DNA of 42,786 nucleotides from Bryobacterales bacterium (GTDB lineage: Bacteria; Acidobacteriota; Terriglobia; Bryobacterales; Bryobacteraceae), in assembly GCA_020852755.1 (NCBI GenBank), contig JADZAF010000155.1:1-42786 (forward strand), in the 5' to 3' direction. Each line of letters begins with the position of its first letter. Position 1 is the stretch's first letter. Of the stretch, positions 15,017-23,981 are shown piece by piece. The notes beneath the pieces are model-generated. The model was not told the origin of the DNA and did no database searches. It saw only the letters and a list, made by a program, of their open reading frames with translations. The translations under genes were made by a program, and so were the position numbers.

Positions 15017-16213
15017 ATGAACTCCGAAACCAAGGTGATTGAGCTGCAGGCGCCGGGCCCGTCCCTCGCCGCGCGCGCGGCGTGGCTGCCGCTGGTTTTT
15101 TTCTCCCTGGGACATTTTTGCGTGGATCTTTATTCCAGCGCCCTGGGCGTGCTGCAGCCGCTGCTGATCGAGCGTTTCCATATGAGTTTCACCCAGGCGG
15201 GCGTACTGGGGGGAGTGCTGGTCTTCTCGTCGTCGGTGATGCAGCCGGCCTACGGCTACCTTTCGGACCGCTTTCACTCGCGGCTGTTTACCGTGCTGGC
15301 GCCGGCCGTGGCGGGAGTCTTCATCTCCTCGCTGGGCTGGGCCCCGGGGTTCTGGGCGCTGCTGACGATGGCAGCGCTGGGCGGAGCGGGCATCGCCTCG
15401 TTCCACCCCCAGGCGGCCGCGAATGCGACCGCCGGGCTGAAGCACGGCAGGCAGAAAGCCATGGCGATCTTCATCAGCGCCGGCACGGTGGGATTCGCGC
15501 TGGGGCCGACGCTCTTCTCGGCCATCACCGGGCGCTGGGGGCTGGACCGGGCGGCGTGGGCGGCCGTGCCGGGCGTGGCGCTGAGCGCCCTGATGCTGTC
15601 CCTCGCGCCGCCGCTGGCGCCACGCGAGGGGGGCCGGCCGGTCTTCGACTGGACCCCGCTGCGCGCCGTCTGGCGGCCCATGCTGATCCTCTACTTCCTG
15701 GTGTTCATCCGCTCGATCGTCCAGATCACGTTCGCCCAGTTCCTGCCGCTGTACCTGAACCTGGAGCGCGGCTACACGCTTTCTACGGCCAGCCATATCG
15801 TCTCCCTGTATCTGCTGGCGGGAGCGATCGGGGGCTTTGCCGGCGGACACCTGGCCGACCGCTTCGGCGGACGCCGGATCATCATCCTTTCGATGATCGG
15901 CTCCACTCCCTTCCTGGCCCTGTTTCTGTTTGGACACGGGCCTCTGTCGATCGCCGGGCTGATCGTGGGGGGCCTCATCCTCCTGTTCACCATCCCGGTC
16001 AACGTGGTGATGGCTCAGGAACTGATCCCCGCCCAGGCGGGAACGGTCTCCGCCCTGATGATGGGCTTCGCCTGGGGCATGGCCGGCATGCTGTTCATCC
16101 CCCTGACGGGCTGGATTTCCGATGTCTTCTCGCTCCAGCACGCCATGGGAGGCTTGATCGCGGCCCCGGTGCTCGGCTTCCTGCTGGCCTTGAGATTACC
16201 CAAACATGCCTGA
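15017..16213 (+). CDS. MFS transporter, fosmidomycin-resistance (Fsr)-like
   Basis: An inner-membrane major facilitator of 398 aa with about 12 hydrophobic segments, close to E. coli Fsr (406 aa). Typical stretches are [27 protein letters not shown], the loop motif [26 protein letters not shown] (a characteristic Fsr-type GxxSFHPxA segment), [13 protein letters not shown] and [13 protein letters not shown]. It should export a small organic compound by proton antiport. It overlaps queC by 8 nt, so the three genes are probably cotranscribed, but a functional link to queuosine synthesis is not obvious. Confidence 0.87.
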   Translation: MNSETKVIELQAPGPSLAARAAWLPLVFFSLGHFCVDLYSSALGVLQPLLIERFHMSFTQAGVLGGVLVFSSSVMQPAYGYLSDRFHSRLFTVLAPAVAGVFISSLGWAPGFWALLTMAALGGAGIASFHPQAAANATAGLKHGRQKAMAIFISAGTVGFALGPTLFSAITGRWGLDRAAWAAVPGVALSALMLSLAPPLAPREGGRPVFDWTPLRAVWRPMLILYFLVFIRSIVQITFAQFLPLYLNLERGYTLSTASHIVSLYLLAGAIGGFAGGHLADRFGGRRIIILSMIGSTPFLALFLFGHGPLSIAGLIVGGLILLFTIPVNVVMAQELIPAQAGTVSALMMGFAWGMAGMLFIPLTGWISDVFSLQHAMGGLIAAPVLGFLLALRLPKHA

Positions 16214-16907
16214 GAACCCTGCCGTGCCCCTCCGGGCCGTCTGCCTGTTGAGCGGGGGATTGGACTCTTCCACCTGCCTGGCGCTGGCGATCCGCCAAGG
16301 CTATGAATGCTACGCGCTGTCAATCGATTACGGCCAGAAGAATCGAGTAGAACTTGAATCGGCGGCCAGGGTCGCGGCGAGCCTGGGAGCGGCCCGGCAC
16401 CTGGTGATCGCAGTCGACCTCCGGATGCTCGGCCAGTCGGCCTTGACGAGCGAAATCGAGGTGCCCAAGGGGCGCTCCTCGGCCGAGATCGGCCAGGGCA
16501 TTCCCGTCACCTACGTGCCCGCCCGGAACACGATCTTTCTGTCCCTGGCGCTGGCCTGGGCCGAGGCGCTGGGGGCGGCCGACATCTTTATCGGCGTCAA
16601 CGCCCTGGATTACTCCGGATATCCGGATTGCCGGCCGGAGTTCATCGAAGCCTTCGAGCGCATGGCTAACCTGGGCACTCGGGCCGGGGTCGAGGGACCG
16701 GCGCGGATCCGCATCCGCACCCCGCTGATTGACCTCACCAAGGCCGGTATCGTAAGCCTGGCGCACGAACTGGGCCTGGATTGCCGGCTGACGCATAGCT
16801 GCTACGATCCCGGTCCGGACGGGCGGCCGTGCGGGGAGTGCGACGCCTGCCAGCTGCGAAGCAAGGGCTTCAAGGAGGCGGGCCTGGTGGACCCGCTGGT
16901 GTCGTGA
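16206..16907 (+). CDS. queC: 7-cyano-7-deazaguanine (preQ0) synthase QueC
   Basis: QueC converts 7-carboxy-7-deazaguanine to preQ0 using ATP and ammonia, on the route to queuosine in tRNA. The PP-loop SGGLDSS is at 16-22. The segments [34 protein letters not shown] and [17 protein letters not shown] are classic for QueC. Four Cys at 199, 209, 212 and 215 form the zinc site. At 233 aa it has the normal length. Its stop codon overlaps the GTG start of queE (GTGA). No queD, folE or queF homologue is in the window. Confidence 0.97.
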   Translation: MPENPAVPLRAVCLLSGGLDSSTCLALAIRQGYECYALSIDYGQKNRVELESAARVAASLGAARHLVIAVDLRMLGQSALTSEIEVPKGRSSAEIGQGIPVTYVPARNTIFLSLALAWAEALGAADIFIGVNALDYSGYPDCRPEFIEAFERMANLGTRAGVEGPARIRIRTPLIDLTKAGIVSLAHELGLDCRLTHSCYDPGPDGRPCGECDACQLRSKGFKEAGLVDPLVS

Positions 16908-17575
16908 GGATCGCGGAGATCTTTCACTCCGTACAGGGCGAGGGCTCACTGGCGGGGGTGCCTTCGGTGTTCGTGAGAACCAGCGGCTGCAACCTGCGCT
17001 GCTCCTGGTGCGACACCCCCTACACGTCGTGGCGGCCGGAGGGGGAGGACCTTCCGGTAGAGAGGATCCTGGCCCGGGTGGACAGCTTCGGGGCCGGCCA
17101 CGTGGTAGTGACCGGAGGGGAACCCATGATCGCGCCGGAGATCGCCGTACTGAGCCGGGGCCTGCGCACCCGAGGGCTGCACATTACCATCGAGACCGCC
17201 GGCACGCGTTACGAACCGGTGGAATGCGACCTGATGAGCATCAGCCCGAAGCTGTCCAATTCGACTCCGGAGGGTGATTGGGCGGCCCGGCACGACCGGC
17301 TGCGGCTGCAACCCGAGGTTCTCCGCAGGCTGATGGAAGAGTTCGAGTATCAGTTGAAGTTTGTGGTGGCTCATCCAACGGATCTGAACGAGATCCGGGA
17401 GCTGCTGGAGAAACTGGAAGCGGACCGCGGCAGGGTCATCCTGATGCCGGAGGGGGTAGACCCGGGAGTTTTGCGGGAGCGGGGCAGATGGATCGTGGAG
17501 GTCTGCAAGCAGGAGGGATTCCGCTTCAGCCCGCGGCTGCACGTCGATTTGTGGGGGAACCGGCGCGGGGTGTAG
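16904..17575 (+). CDS. queE: 7-carboxy-7-deazaguanine synthase QueE
   Basis: A radical-SAM enzyme that converts 6-carboxytetrahydropterin to 7-carboxy-7-deazaguanine, the step before QueC. The N-terminus [23 protein letters not shown] is typical. The cluster-binding cysteines C29, C33 and C36 lie in [17 protein letters not shown] and the SPKLSNS segment follow. The GTG start at 16904 overlaps the queC stop by 4 nt and gives 223 aa; a longer upstream frame adds only non-homologous residues. Confidence 0.97.
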   Translation: MRIAEIFHSVQGEGSLAGVPSVFVRTSGCNLRCSWCDTPYTSWRPEGEDLPVERILARVDSFGAGHVVVTGGEPMIAPEIAVLSRGLRTRGLHITIETAGTRYEPVECDLMSISPKLSNSTPEGDWAARHDRLRLQPEVLRRLMEEFEYQLKFVVAHPTDLNEIRELLEKLEADRGRVILMPEGVDPGVLRERGRWIVEVCKQEGFRFSPRLHVDLWGNRRGV

Positions 17576-17594
17576 GCGGGGAGGCCGGTCCCGA

Positions 17595-18692
17595 TCAGGC
17601 GACGCCGGCGGAGACGAGGTCCGAGACGGGTCCCAGCAGGTGCGAGCGGGAGACGTCGGCCGGTTTGGTAGTCAGGAGGACGCAGATGAGCTGCGTCCGC
17701 GGGTCCGCCCAGGCGACCGTGCCGGTGGCGCCGTAGTGGCCGAAGGTGCGATTCGAGCAGTGGCGGCCGAAGGTCCCCGGCTTGATCATCCATCCGATGC
17801 CCCAGGGCTCGTTCAACCCGGGCGTCTGATTCGCCAGCATGGAGGCCGCCGTTTCGCGCTTCAATACCTTCCCGTCGGGCTTCAGGAACAGGCGCAGCAG
17901 CCGGGCGACGTCGGAGGCGGTGGAGTGAGCGCCGCCCCAGGGAGCGCCGAGGTCCCGCCAGTAGAGGCTGTTCCAGTTCCAATCCCTGGTTGCAGTTCCG
18001 CCCCCGTACATGCCGGGCGCGCTTTCAATCTGCGACTGCATCGTCTCCGGGATCCTGCGTCCGCCCAGCCCGAGCGAGGTCCTGGTCATGCCGGCGGGGA
18101 GGAAGACCTCGTCCCGGAGGAAGTCGCGGAACGGCCTCCTGGTCACGCGCTGGGCAATCTCGGCGGCCAGCAGCGTTCCCATGCTCTGATACTTCACCTG
18201 GGTCCCCGGTTTGAACAGCAGCGGTGTGCGGCACGTGCCGGCCACGAAGTCCTTGAGCGGGGCTTGCCGCTGTCGCAAGGCCACGTTCTCCTTGAGCTGA
18301 TCGGGCAGGCCGGAGCTGTGCGTGAGCAGGTGCTTCACGGTTACCAGGCCGCGGTCGCCGCCGGTGAATTCGGGGATGTGCTTTTGCACCGGATCGGACA
18401 AGGACAACTGCCCGCGGTCCACCAGGACCATGACGCCGGTGACCGTCATCGGCTTGGTGATGGAGGCCAGAAGGAAGACGGCGTCGGGATCCTGGGCGCG
18501 GCCGAAAGCGCGCTGGTAGACGAAATCGTTCTGCGCCACGTACAGGGAGGCGGCCCAGACGTCTCCGGAATCCGTGTTCTTCGCGATCAGGGCCGCGGCC
18601 TCGTCCAGGCGGTCCTTCCGGATCGCCGCCGTCAACCGGTTCATGCACACCGCCCCCAGCAAGCCGGAAAGGCACTCTCTACGTTTCAGCAT
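17595..18692 (-). CDS. Serine beta-lactamase-fold hydrolase (class C/esterase-like)
   Basis: A 365-aa protein of the beta-lactamase/penicillin-binding family (PF00144-like). The SxxK motif is S77-I-T-K80, the Tyr motif is K167-Y168-Q-S, and HYGATG near residue 320 takes the KTG-box place. LLTHSSGLPD and the GxPxG-like linkers are typical of esterases and D-aminopeptidase-like members rather than resistance beta-lactamases. The N-terminus (CLSGLLGAVCM) after KRR may be a weak signal peptide. It is convergent with queE, ending 19 nt from it, and divergent from the dipeptidase gene. Confidence 0.87.
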   Translation of the reverse strand: MLKRRECLSGLLGAVCMNRLTAAIRKDRLDEAAALIAKNTDSGDVWAASLYVAQNDFVYQRAFGRAQDPDAVFLLASITKPMTVTGVMVLVDRGQLSLSDPVQKHIPEFTGGDRGLVTVKHLLTHSSGLPDQLKENVALRQRQAPLKDFVAGTCRTPLLFKPGTQVKYQSMGTLLAAEIAQRVTRRPFRDFLRDEVFLPAGMTRTSLGLGGRRIPETMQSQIESAPGMYGGGTATRDWNWNSLYWRDLGAPWGGAHSTASDVARLLRLFLKPDGKVLKRETAASMLANQTPGLNEPWGIGWMIKPGTFGRHCSNRTFGHYGATGTVAWADPRTQLICVLLTTKPADVSRSHLLGPVSDLVSAGVA

Positions 18693-18771
18693 GCACTACT
18701 TCTTATCCTCTTTGAGCGGCCATTTCAACTGCAGGCCCGAGGGGAGGACAGCGGTGTAGACTTGAATCTCT

Positions 18772-19953
18772 ATGCGGATGCGTTTTCTGCCCGTCCTTTT
18801 CCTGGCCGGCGCCCTGTGCGCCGCCGACCTGCACCGCGATGCGTTCGTCATGGACGGCCACGTTCACGTCATGACGCGGCAGCTGCTGGAGCCCTCGGAT
18901 ATCGGACAGCGTTACCCGGACGGGCACATCGACCTGCCGCGCGCCCGCGAGGGCGGCATCGACGCCCTGTTCTTCTCGGTCTACACGCCGGAACCCTACT
19001 ATCCCGCGCGGCTGGAAGTGAAGAACACGCTGCGGGTGATCGAGCTGGCGCTGGAGCAGATCGAGAAGAACCGCAACGTGATCGAACTGGCGCGCACGGC
19101 CACGGAGATCGAGCGCATCAGCCGCCAGGGCAAGATCGCCGCCTTTCTGGACCTGGAGGGCGCCTTCGACCTGGATGGCGACCCGGGGCTTCTGCGCGCG
19201 CTCTACCGGCTGGGGCTGCGCTGCCTGCAACTGCCCGCGCACAACGAGAGCAACGCCTTTATCGACGCCTGCTGCGACGCGGGCCGCTGGGGCGGATTGA
19301 ATGACCACGGCCGCGCGCTGGTGCGGGAGATGAACCGGCTGGGCATGCTGATCAACGTGGCGCACGCATCGGACGAGGCCATCGTGCAGACGGCCGAGGC
19401 GAGTTCGCATCCGATCATCTACTCCCACGGAGGGTTCCAGCACTTCGTGAACCTGCCGCGGTGCATCAGCGACCGAGCGGCCAGGGCGATCGCGGCGAAG
19501 GGCGGGGTGATCGGCATCCAGTTCGGCAATTCGTTCAACAACCCCAGGTATTTCGAATGGACGCGCAGCCGGACGCCGGCCCGCCCGGCGAGGCCGGCGC
19601 GCACCGGCCCCAGCCGCTACGCCTCGATGTCGCTGGTGGAAGTGGACCGGGAGGTGGCCAAGGGGCTGCCGTTCGTGTTCCGGGGGACGATCCCGAAGGA
19701 GATCGCGATGGGCACCGACCAACTGGCCCGGGTGATCGACTACGGGGTAAAGCTGGTGGGCGAGGACCACATGGCGCTCGGCTCGGACTTCGACGGCGGC
19801 CCGCCGCTGCCGGTGGAGATGAAGGACATCAGCGACTACCCGGAGATGACCAAGGCGATGCAGAGGCTGGGCTACTCCGAGCAGCGCATCCGGAAGATCC
19901 TGGGCTTGAACTGGCTGCGGGTGATTCGCCAGGTGACCGAGGGCAAACGCTAA
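18772..19953 (+). CDS. Exported M19 (renal dipeptidase-like) peptidase
   Basis: A 393-aa zinc dipeptidase homologue with signal peptide FLPVLFLAGALCAAD. Family features in order: DGHVHV at 28-33, FLDLEGAF with the bridging Glu, LQLPAHNESNAF, INVAHAS and IYSHGG with metal His, RCISDRAARAIAAKGGVIGIQF and the late LGSDFDGG Asp. The first metal motif is H30-V-H32, where M19 enzymes usually have His-x-Asp. An Arg/Pro-rich insertion (RSRTPARPARPARTG) replaces the usual short loop. It probably acts in the periplasm on dipeptides or D-amino-acid dipeptides. It is 18 nt upstream of an exported acetamidase-like gene. Confidence 0.85.
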   Translation: MRMRFLPVLFLAGALCAADLHRDAFVMDGHVHVMTRQLLEPSDIGQRYPDGHIDLPRAREGGIDALFFSVYTPEPYYPARLEVKNTLRVIELALEQIEKNRNVIELARTATEIERISRQGKIAAFLDLEGAFDLDGDPGLLRALYRLGLRCLQLPAHNESNAFIDACCDAGRWGGLNDHGRALVREMNRLGMLINVAHASDEAIVQTAEASSHPIIYSHGGFQHFVNLPRCISDRAARAIAAKGGVIGIQFGNSFNNPRYFEWTRSRTPARPARPARTGPSRYASMSLVEVDREVAKGLPFVFRGTIPKEIAMGTDQLARVIDYGVKLVGEDHMALGSDFDGGPPLPVEMKDISDYPEMTKAMQRLGYSEQRIRKILGLNWLRVIRQVTEGKR

Positions 19954-19971
19954 GGATTACAGGAGGGAGAG

Positions 19972-21000
19972 ATGCGGATGGCAATTTTACCGCGGCTGGC
20001 GCCGGCGGCCGCCGCCTGTATCGCTTTGACAGCACCGGGCCCGGTGGGCGGCGAAACGCACCGGGTGCAGCCCGACCGCTACTACACGACGTTCTCGTTT
20101 GCGCACCCGCCGGTGGCGAGGATCAAGCCCGGCGACCGGGTCGTCACGTCCACGCTGGACGCCCGGGGGCGGGACAAGAGCGGGAAGATCGTCCTCGACG
20201 CCGGCAACGTGCTGAGCGGGCCGTTCTATATCGAAGGCGCCCAGCCGGGCGACACGCTGGTGGTCCGTCTGGAGAAGGTGCGGCTCAACCGCGACTGGGG
20301 ATGGACCAACGGAAGAGTGTATCTGGACGCGCTGACGCCGCCGTATGTGCGGCGGTCCCACGACGAGAACATGTTCGCCGAATGGCTGCAGCCGGGACGA
20401 AAGAACGCCATGAAGTGGCATCTGGACCTGGAGAGGAACGTCGCCACGGCCACCGAGAAACTCGGGACCAGGGTGAAGTTCGAGTACCCGGTTCGCCCGG
20501 CCATGGGCTGCATGGGGGTGGCGCCGCCGGGAAAGACGGCCATCACGTCGGGGCCGACCGGACCGCACGGGGGCAACATCGACTACAACGGCATCAACGA
20601 GGGCAGCATCCTGTACCTGAACGTTTTCGAACCGGGTGCGCTGTTCTTTCTCGGGGACGGCCACGCCGTTCACGGTGACGGAGAACTGCTGGGGAACGGG
20701 ACGGAGACGAGCATGGACGTGGAGTTCTCCGTGGATCTGATCAAGAGGAAATCGATCGGCTGGCCGCGACTCGAACAGCCCACCCACCTGGTCACCTTCG
20801 GCACGACGCCCTCGGCGATGAAGGAAGGCTTCCAGGCCGCCATCACCGAGATGATCCAATGGCTGGTGCAGGATTACGGGTTAACGCATCCCGAGGCCCA
20901 CGTGATGCTGGGAATGGAGGCGGAGCTGCGGGTTGCGGCCTGGGGGAACACCTTCATCTGCCGGCTCTCGAAGCAGCGGCTGCCCCCGAAAACCCGGTGA
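19972..21000 (+). CDS. Exported acetamidase/formamidase family protein
   Basis: A 342-aa FmdA/AmdA-type protein with a ribosome site AGGAGGGAG and a signal-like N-terminus (PAAAACIALTAPGPVGG). Family motifs include GDTLVVRLEKV, RPAMGCMGVAPPGK, GPTGPHGGNIDYNGINEGS and the signature FFLGDGHAVHGDGE. These enzymes hydrolyse short amides to the acid and ammonia; export is not typical of the best-known members. With the dipeptidase directly upstream, the pair may release ammonia and amino acids outside the cytoplasm. The 3' end overlaps the convergent A-PCP-TE gene by 47 nt. Confidence 0.88.
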   Translation: MRMAILPRLAPAAAACIALTAPGPVGGETHRVQPDRYYTTFSFAHPPVARIKPGDRVVTSTLDARGRDKSGKIVLDAGNVLSGPFYIEGAQPGDTLVVRLEKVRLNRDWGWTNGRVYLDALTPPYVRRSHDENMFAEWLQPGRKNAMKWHLDLERNVATATEKLGTRVKFEYPVRPAMGCMGVAPPGKTAITSGPTGPHGGNIDYNGINEGSILYLNVFEPGALFFLGDGHAVHGDGELLGNGTETSMDVEFSVDLIKRKSIGWPRLEQPTHLVTFGTTPSAMKEGFQAAITEMIQWLVQDYGLTHPEAHVMLGMEAELRVAAWGNTFICRLSKQRLPPKTR

Positions 21001-23722
21001 GGGAGGCGGCGGCCGGCGGGCGGTTGGCGGCATCCAGCAATCCCCGAATCTGGCGGGCAAGATCGGCCACGGCGGGTTCCTTGAAAATGGCGTCGGCCCG
21101 CCCGGGAACCTCGCGAACCAGGAACTCGCCGGCAGTGAGATCGCGCCAGCCCAGCCTGGGATCGTCGAGGATCACGGTGCTGTGATGTTCACCGGCGGCG
21201 ATGAACTGAACCACCTTGCAGGCAAACGGCCGGGGGACGTAACTGCGCGCGGCCTGCTTGTTCCTCATGCCGATCTGCTCGACGGAATCGATCACCATTC
21301 GCAGGCGCAGGCGCGCGAGCAGGCGCCGGGCCGCCGCTCCGCTTCTTTTTCGGAACAGGCCGGCCAGCAGTTTCAGGTGGGCGGCGACTTCTCCGGGAGA
21401 GACGTGCGCATCGCCGCGAAGCGCGGCTGAAACCTGCAGGCCGGCCTGCCGCAGATAGCTCTTCCAATGGCGCACCACCTTCGGATAACCGGGCGCCGGC
21501 ACCTCGCACAGCACAAGCATGCGTACTTCCTCGCCGCGGGCGGCAAGACGGCGGGCGATTTCGAATGCCAGCATTCCACCATAGCAATGCCCGCCGAGGA
21601 TATAGGGGCCGCGCGGTTGCACGGTTTGCAGGGAGGCGCGGAAGCGTTCCGCGGCCTCTTCCACGGTGTAGACCCCGCGCTCGCCGGGCGGCTGGGGGTC
21701 GCGCGCCACGTAGAAGGGCTGGTCCTGGCCGAGATGGCGGGACAGCGCGACGAAGTAGTAGGGATTTTCATCCGCGCCGGGGAAGCAGAAGAACGGGATG
21801 CGCGAGCCGTGCCGCTGCAGAGTGATGAAGCGGGCATCCTCGCCGCGCTGCGCCGTTTCGCCGCGCGCGACGCCGTCCCCCAACAGGCAGGCCAGGGTTT
21901 CGATGGTGGGGCTGGAGAAGAACTCGGGACCGTCGAGCAGATGCCTGTCGCGGCCGAATTCGGTTTCCAGTTCGGTTACCAGCAGCGTCAGGGAGAAGGA
22001 GTCGCCGCCCAGGCTGAAGAAGTCGTCGCGGATCCCCACGCGCTCGACATGCAGGATGCGCTTCCAGATTGCGGCGAGCCGCTTCTCGATCGGGGAAGAA
22101 GGGCCGGCCCAGAGGCCTGCATCGCGGGTCGAGCCCGAGCCTGAATCCTCGGCGGACCCGGCCGTCTCCCCGCCGGCCGCCGCCAGCACCTGCTGGGCGA
22201 GGAACGCGCGCCGCGGCTTGCCGGTAGCGCCTTTGGGGATGGCATCGAGAAACACGATGCGGCGGGGCACTTTGAAACCCGCCAGGCGGGCCGCGACGAA
22301 ACGCCGCAGTTCGGCTTCCGTGGCCGAGGCGCCTGGGCGCAGCACCACGGCCGCCATCACATCCTCTCCCAGGCTGGGGTGCGGGACGCCGAACGTCGCG
22401 GCGTCGGCGACCGCGGCGTGGGCGAAAAGGGCCTCGTCCACCTCCAGCGGGAGGATCTTCTCGCCTCCGCGGTTGATGATCTCCTTGATGCGGCCCGTAA
22501 AGAAGAGGAAACCGTCCGCATCCATCCGGCCGACGTCTCCGGTGCGCAGCCATCCGTCGCGGAAGGCGAGGCGGTTGGCTTCCGGGTTATGCCGGTAGCC
22601 CTGGATCACGGTAGGTCCCCGTACGACGATTTCGCCTTCCTCGCCGGGAGGCAGAAAATCGCCGGCCGGGCTCATGATTCCGATTTCCACTCCGGCGCTG
22701 CGGCCTACCGATCCCCGCCTCATGCCGTCCGGGGAGGGCCGGTTGCTGGTGATCAGCCCGGTTTCCGTCATGCCGTACCCTTCGAGCACGGGGGCCTGGA
22801 GAGCAGCTTCGAGGCGATCCTGGAGGCCGCGCGGGAGCGCCGCGCCGATGGAGCGAACGAAGCGCAGAGGGCAGCGCCGCAGGACATCGGGCCGGCTCTG
22901 GATGACGGGGAGGATAGCGCCGTGCAAGGCCGGCCCGGCGGTGTACCAGGTAGGCCGGAACTCCTCGAGCTGCGAAAGAAACCGGGCGGCATCGAAACCG
23001 GGCAGACACACCACGCTGCCGCCGACAGCCAACTGGGCGACCGCAGCCATCAACCCCTGGAGGTGAAACAGGGGCATCATGCTCAGGAAGCGGTCGGAGG
23101 CCGTGAGGTTGAGGGGGGCGCGGCTGTTCACCGCCATGGCGCTCAGGTTGCGGTGGGTGAGGGGAACGAGCCTGGCCGTCCCAGTTGTGGCGGAGGTGAA
23201 CAACAGAAGCGCCGTATGTTCCGGCATCGGGTGGCTGGGCGCCGCCGGTTCGCCGTTCCCGAAATCGCGCATGTTCACGATTCCCGCCTCGCGGCCCAGC
23301 GTGGGAAGAGCGTGCAGGAGGCGGATCTCCAGGGCGCGTGCAACGGCCTCGGCGGGAGTGTTCAGGGTGGGGTCGAGCAGCACGTAGCGGGCGGGGAGCC
23401 CTTCCAGGCAGGGCTTCAGCTCCGAGGCCCGCAGTCCCGGATTGAGCGGAGCGCAGATCGCGACGGAAGCAATGGCGAGGAACGACGAGATGAACTCGGG
23501 GCTGTCGCGCATCACGAGGGCGACCACATCGTCGCGGCCCACGCCGGCGCCGCGCAACGCCTGACCGAAGGTTTCGATCTGGGACCAGAGCCCGGCGAAG
23601 GTGAGCGGCTGGCGCCCGGGAGCGAGCAGGGCCGCCGCCTGAGGTGTTTCAACGGCAAGGAGCCTGAGTTCGTCCAGGACGGCCGGAATCCGGTCCGGGG
23701 AGTCTGAGGGGAACGCGGACAT
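20954..23722 (-). CDS. NRPS-like adenylation-carrier-thioesterase protein with a degenerate TE triad
   Basis: A 922-aa single-module protein. Adenylation domain (1-510): TSATTG at 176-181, PLFHLQGL and TWYTAGPALHGAIL as in oxalate-CoA-ligase-like enzymes, YGMTET at 316-321, WLRTGD at 391-396, GRIKEIINRGGEK from 410, and the C-terminal catalytic K502. Carrier domain (about 545-615): LGGDS with phosphopantetheine site S575. Thioesterase-like domain (about 630-900): GGHCYGG has C713 where Ser is usual, E740 stands where the acid Asp is usual, and the position expected for the catalytic His (PGRADAIF, A876) lacks it. There is no condensation domain. It could load an acyl group onto its own carrier for transfer to a partner. 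The start at 23722 is uncertain; ATG 23752 is possible. Confidence 0.85.
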   Translation of the reverse strand: MSAFPSDSPDRIPAVLDELRLLAVETPQAAALLAPGRQPLTFAGLWSQIETFGQALRGAGVGRDDVVALVMRDSPEFISSFLAIASVAICAPLNPGLRASELKPCLEGLPARYVLLDPTLNTPAEAVARALEIRLLHALPTLGREAGIVNMRDFGNGEPAAPSHPMPEHTALLLFTSATTGTARLVPLTHRNLSAMAVNSRAPLNLTASDRFLSMMPLFHLQGLMAAVAQLAVGGSVVCLPGFDAARFLSQLEEFRPTWYTAGPALHGAILPVIQSRPDVLRRCPLRFVRSIGAALPRGLQDRLEAALQAPVLEGYGMTETGLITSNRPSPDGMRRGSVGRSAGVEIGIMSPAGDFLPPGEEGEIVVRGPTVIQGYRHNPEANRLAFRDGWLRTGDVGRMDADGFLFFTGRIKEIINRGGEKILPLEVDEALFAHAAVADAATFGVPHPSLGEDVMAAVVLRPGASATEAELRRFVAARLAGFKVPRRIVFLDAIPKGATGKPRRAFLAQQVLAAAGGETAGSAEDSGSGSTRDAGLWAGPSSPIEKRLAAIWKRILHVERVGIRDDFFSLGGDSFSLTLLVTELETEFGRDRHLLDGPEFFSSPTIETLACLLGDGVARGETAQRGEDARFITLQRHGSRIPFFCFPGADENPYYFVALSRHLGQDQPFYVARDPQPPGERGVYTVEEAAERFRASLQTVQPRGPYILGGHCYGGMLAFEIARRLAARGEEVRMLVLCEVPAPGYPKVVRHWKSYLRQAGLQVSAALRGDAHVSPGEVAAHLKLLAGLFRKRSGAAARRLLARLRLRMVIDSVEQIGMRNKQAARSYVPRPFACKVVQFIAAGEHHSTVILDDPRLGWRDLTAGEFLVREVPGRADAIFKEPAVADLARQIRGLLDAANRPPAAASLTGFSGAAAASRAGR

Positions 23723-23879
23723 AGCTGTGGGTGAACCGCCATGCTCTCGCATGTGCCGGGCCGGAGTCAAACCGGCGAGCGGCCGAAAGCTGACACGTGG
23801 CGGCACGTCAACTGAACCGCAACCGCAGCGAGTGACCGGCAGGAAAGCGAGCGGTGGAGTCCTCCCACGCCTCAATCAA

Positions 23880-23905
23880 AACCGCTCCCTTTGGTCGCGG
23901 CTCGG
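23880..23905. repeat. 26-nt intergenic repeat, copy 1
   Basis: An exact 26-nt match to 42597-42622, same orientation, ending GGTCGCGGCTCGG. It can form an imperfect hairpin: CCGC pairs with GCGG and inner CC with GG around TTT, with two mismatches. It sits between the A-PCP-TE gene and the heme A synthase gene. The size, palindromic character and intergenic placement resemble a REP-type element. Confidence 0.6.
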
Positions 23906-23981
23906 AAACGGCATCGTGTTCAAGCCGAGCGGGGGCGCGGCGGGCCGCCATGCGCCAGGAATACGGTAAGCTGGACGAAGA

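Noticed and set aside
17595..18692. Antibiotic-resistance beta-lactamase
   Set aside because: SxxK and Tyr motifs are present, but the overall pattern (THSSGLPD, HYGATG) is that of the broad esterase/peptidase group, so resistance cannot be claimed.
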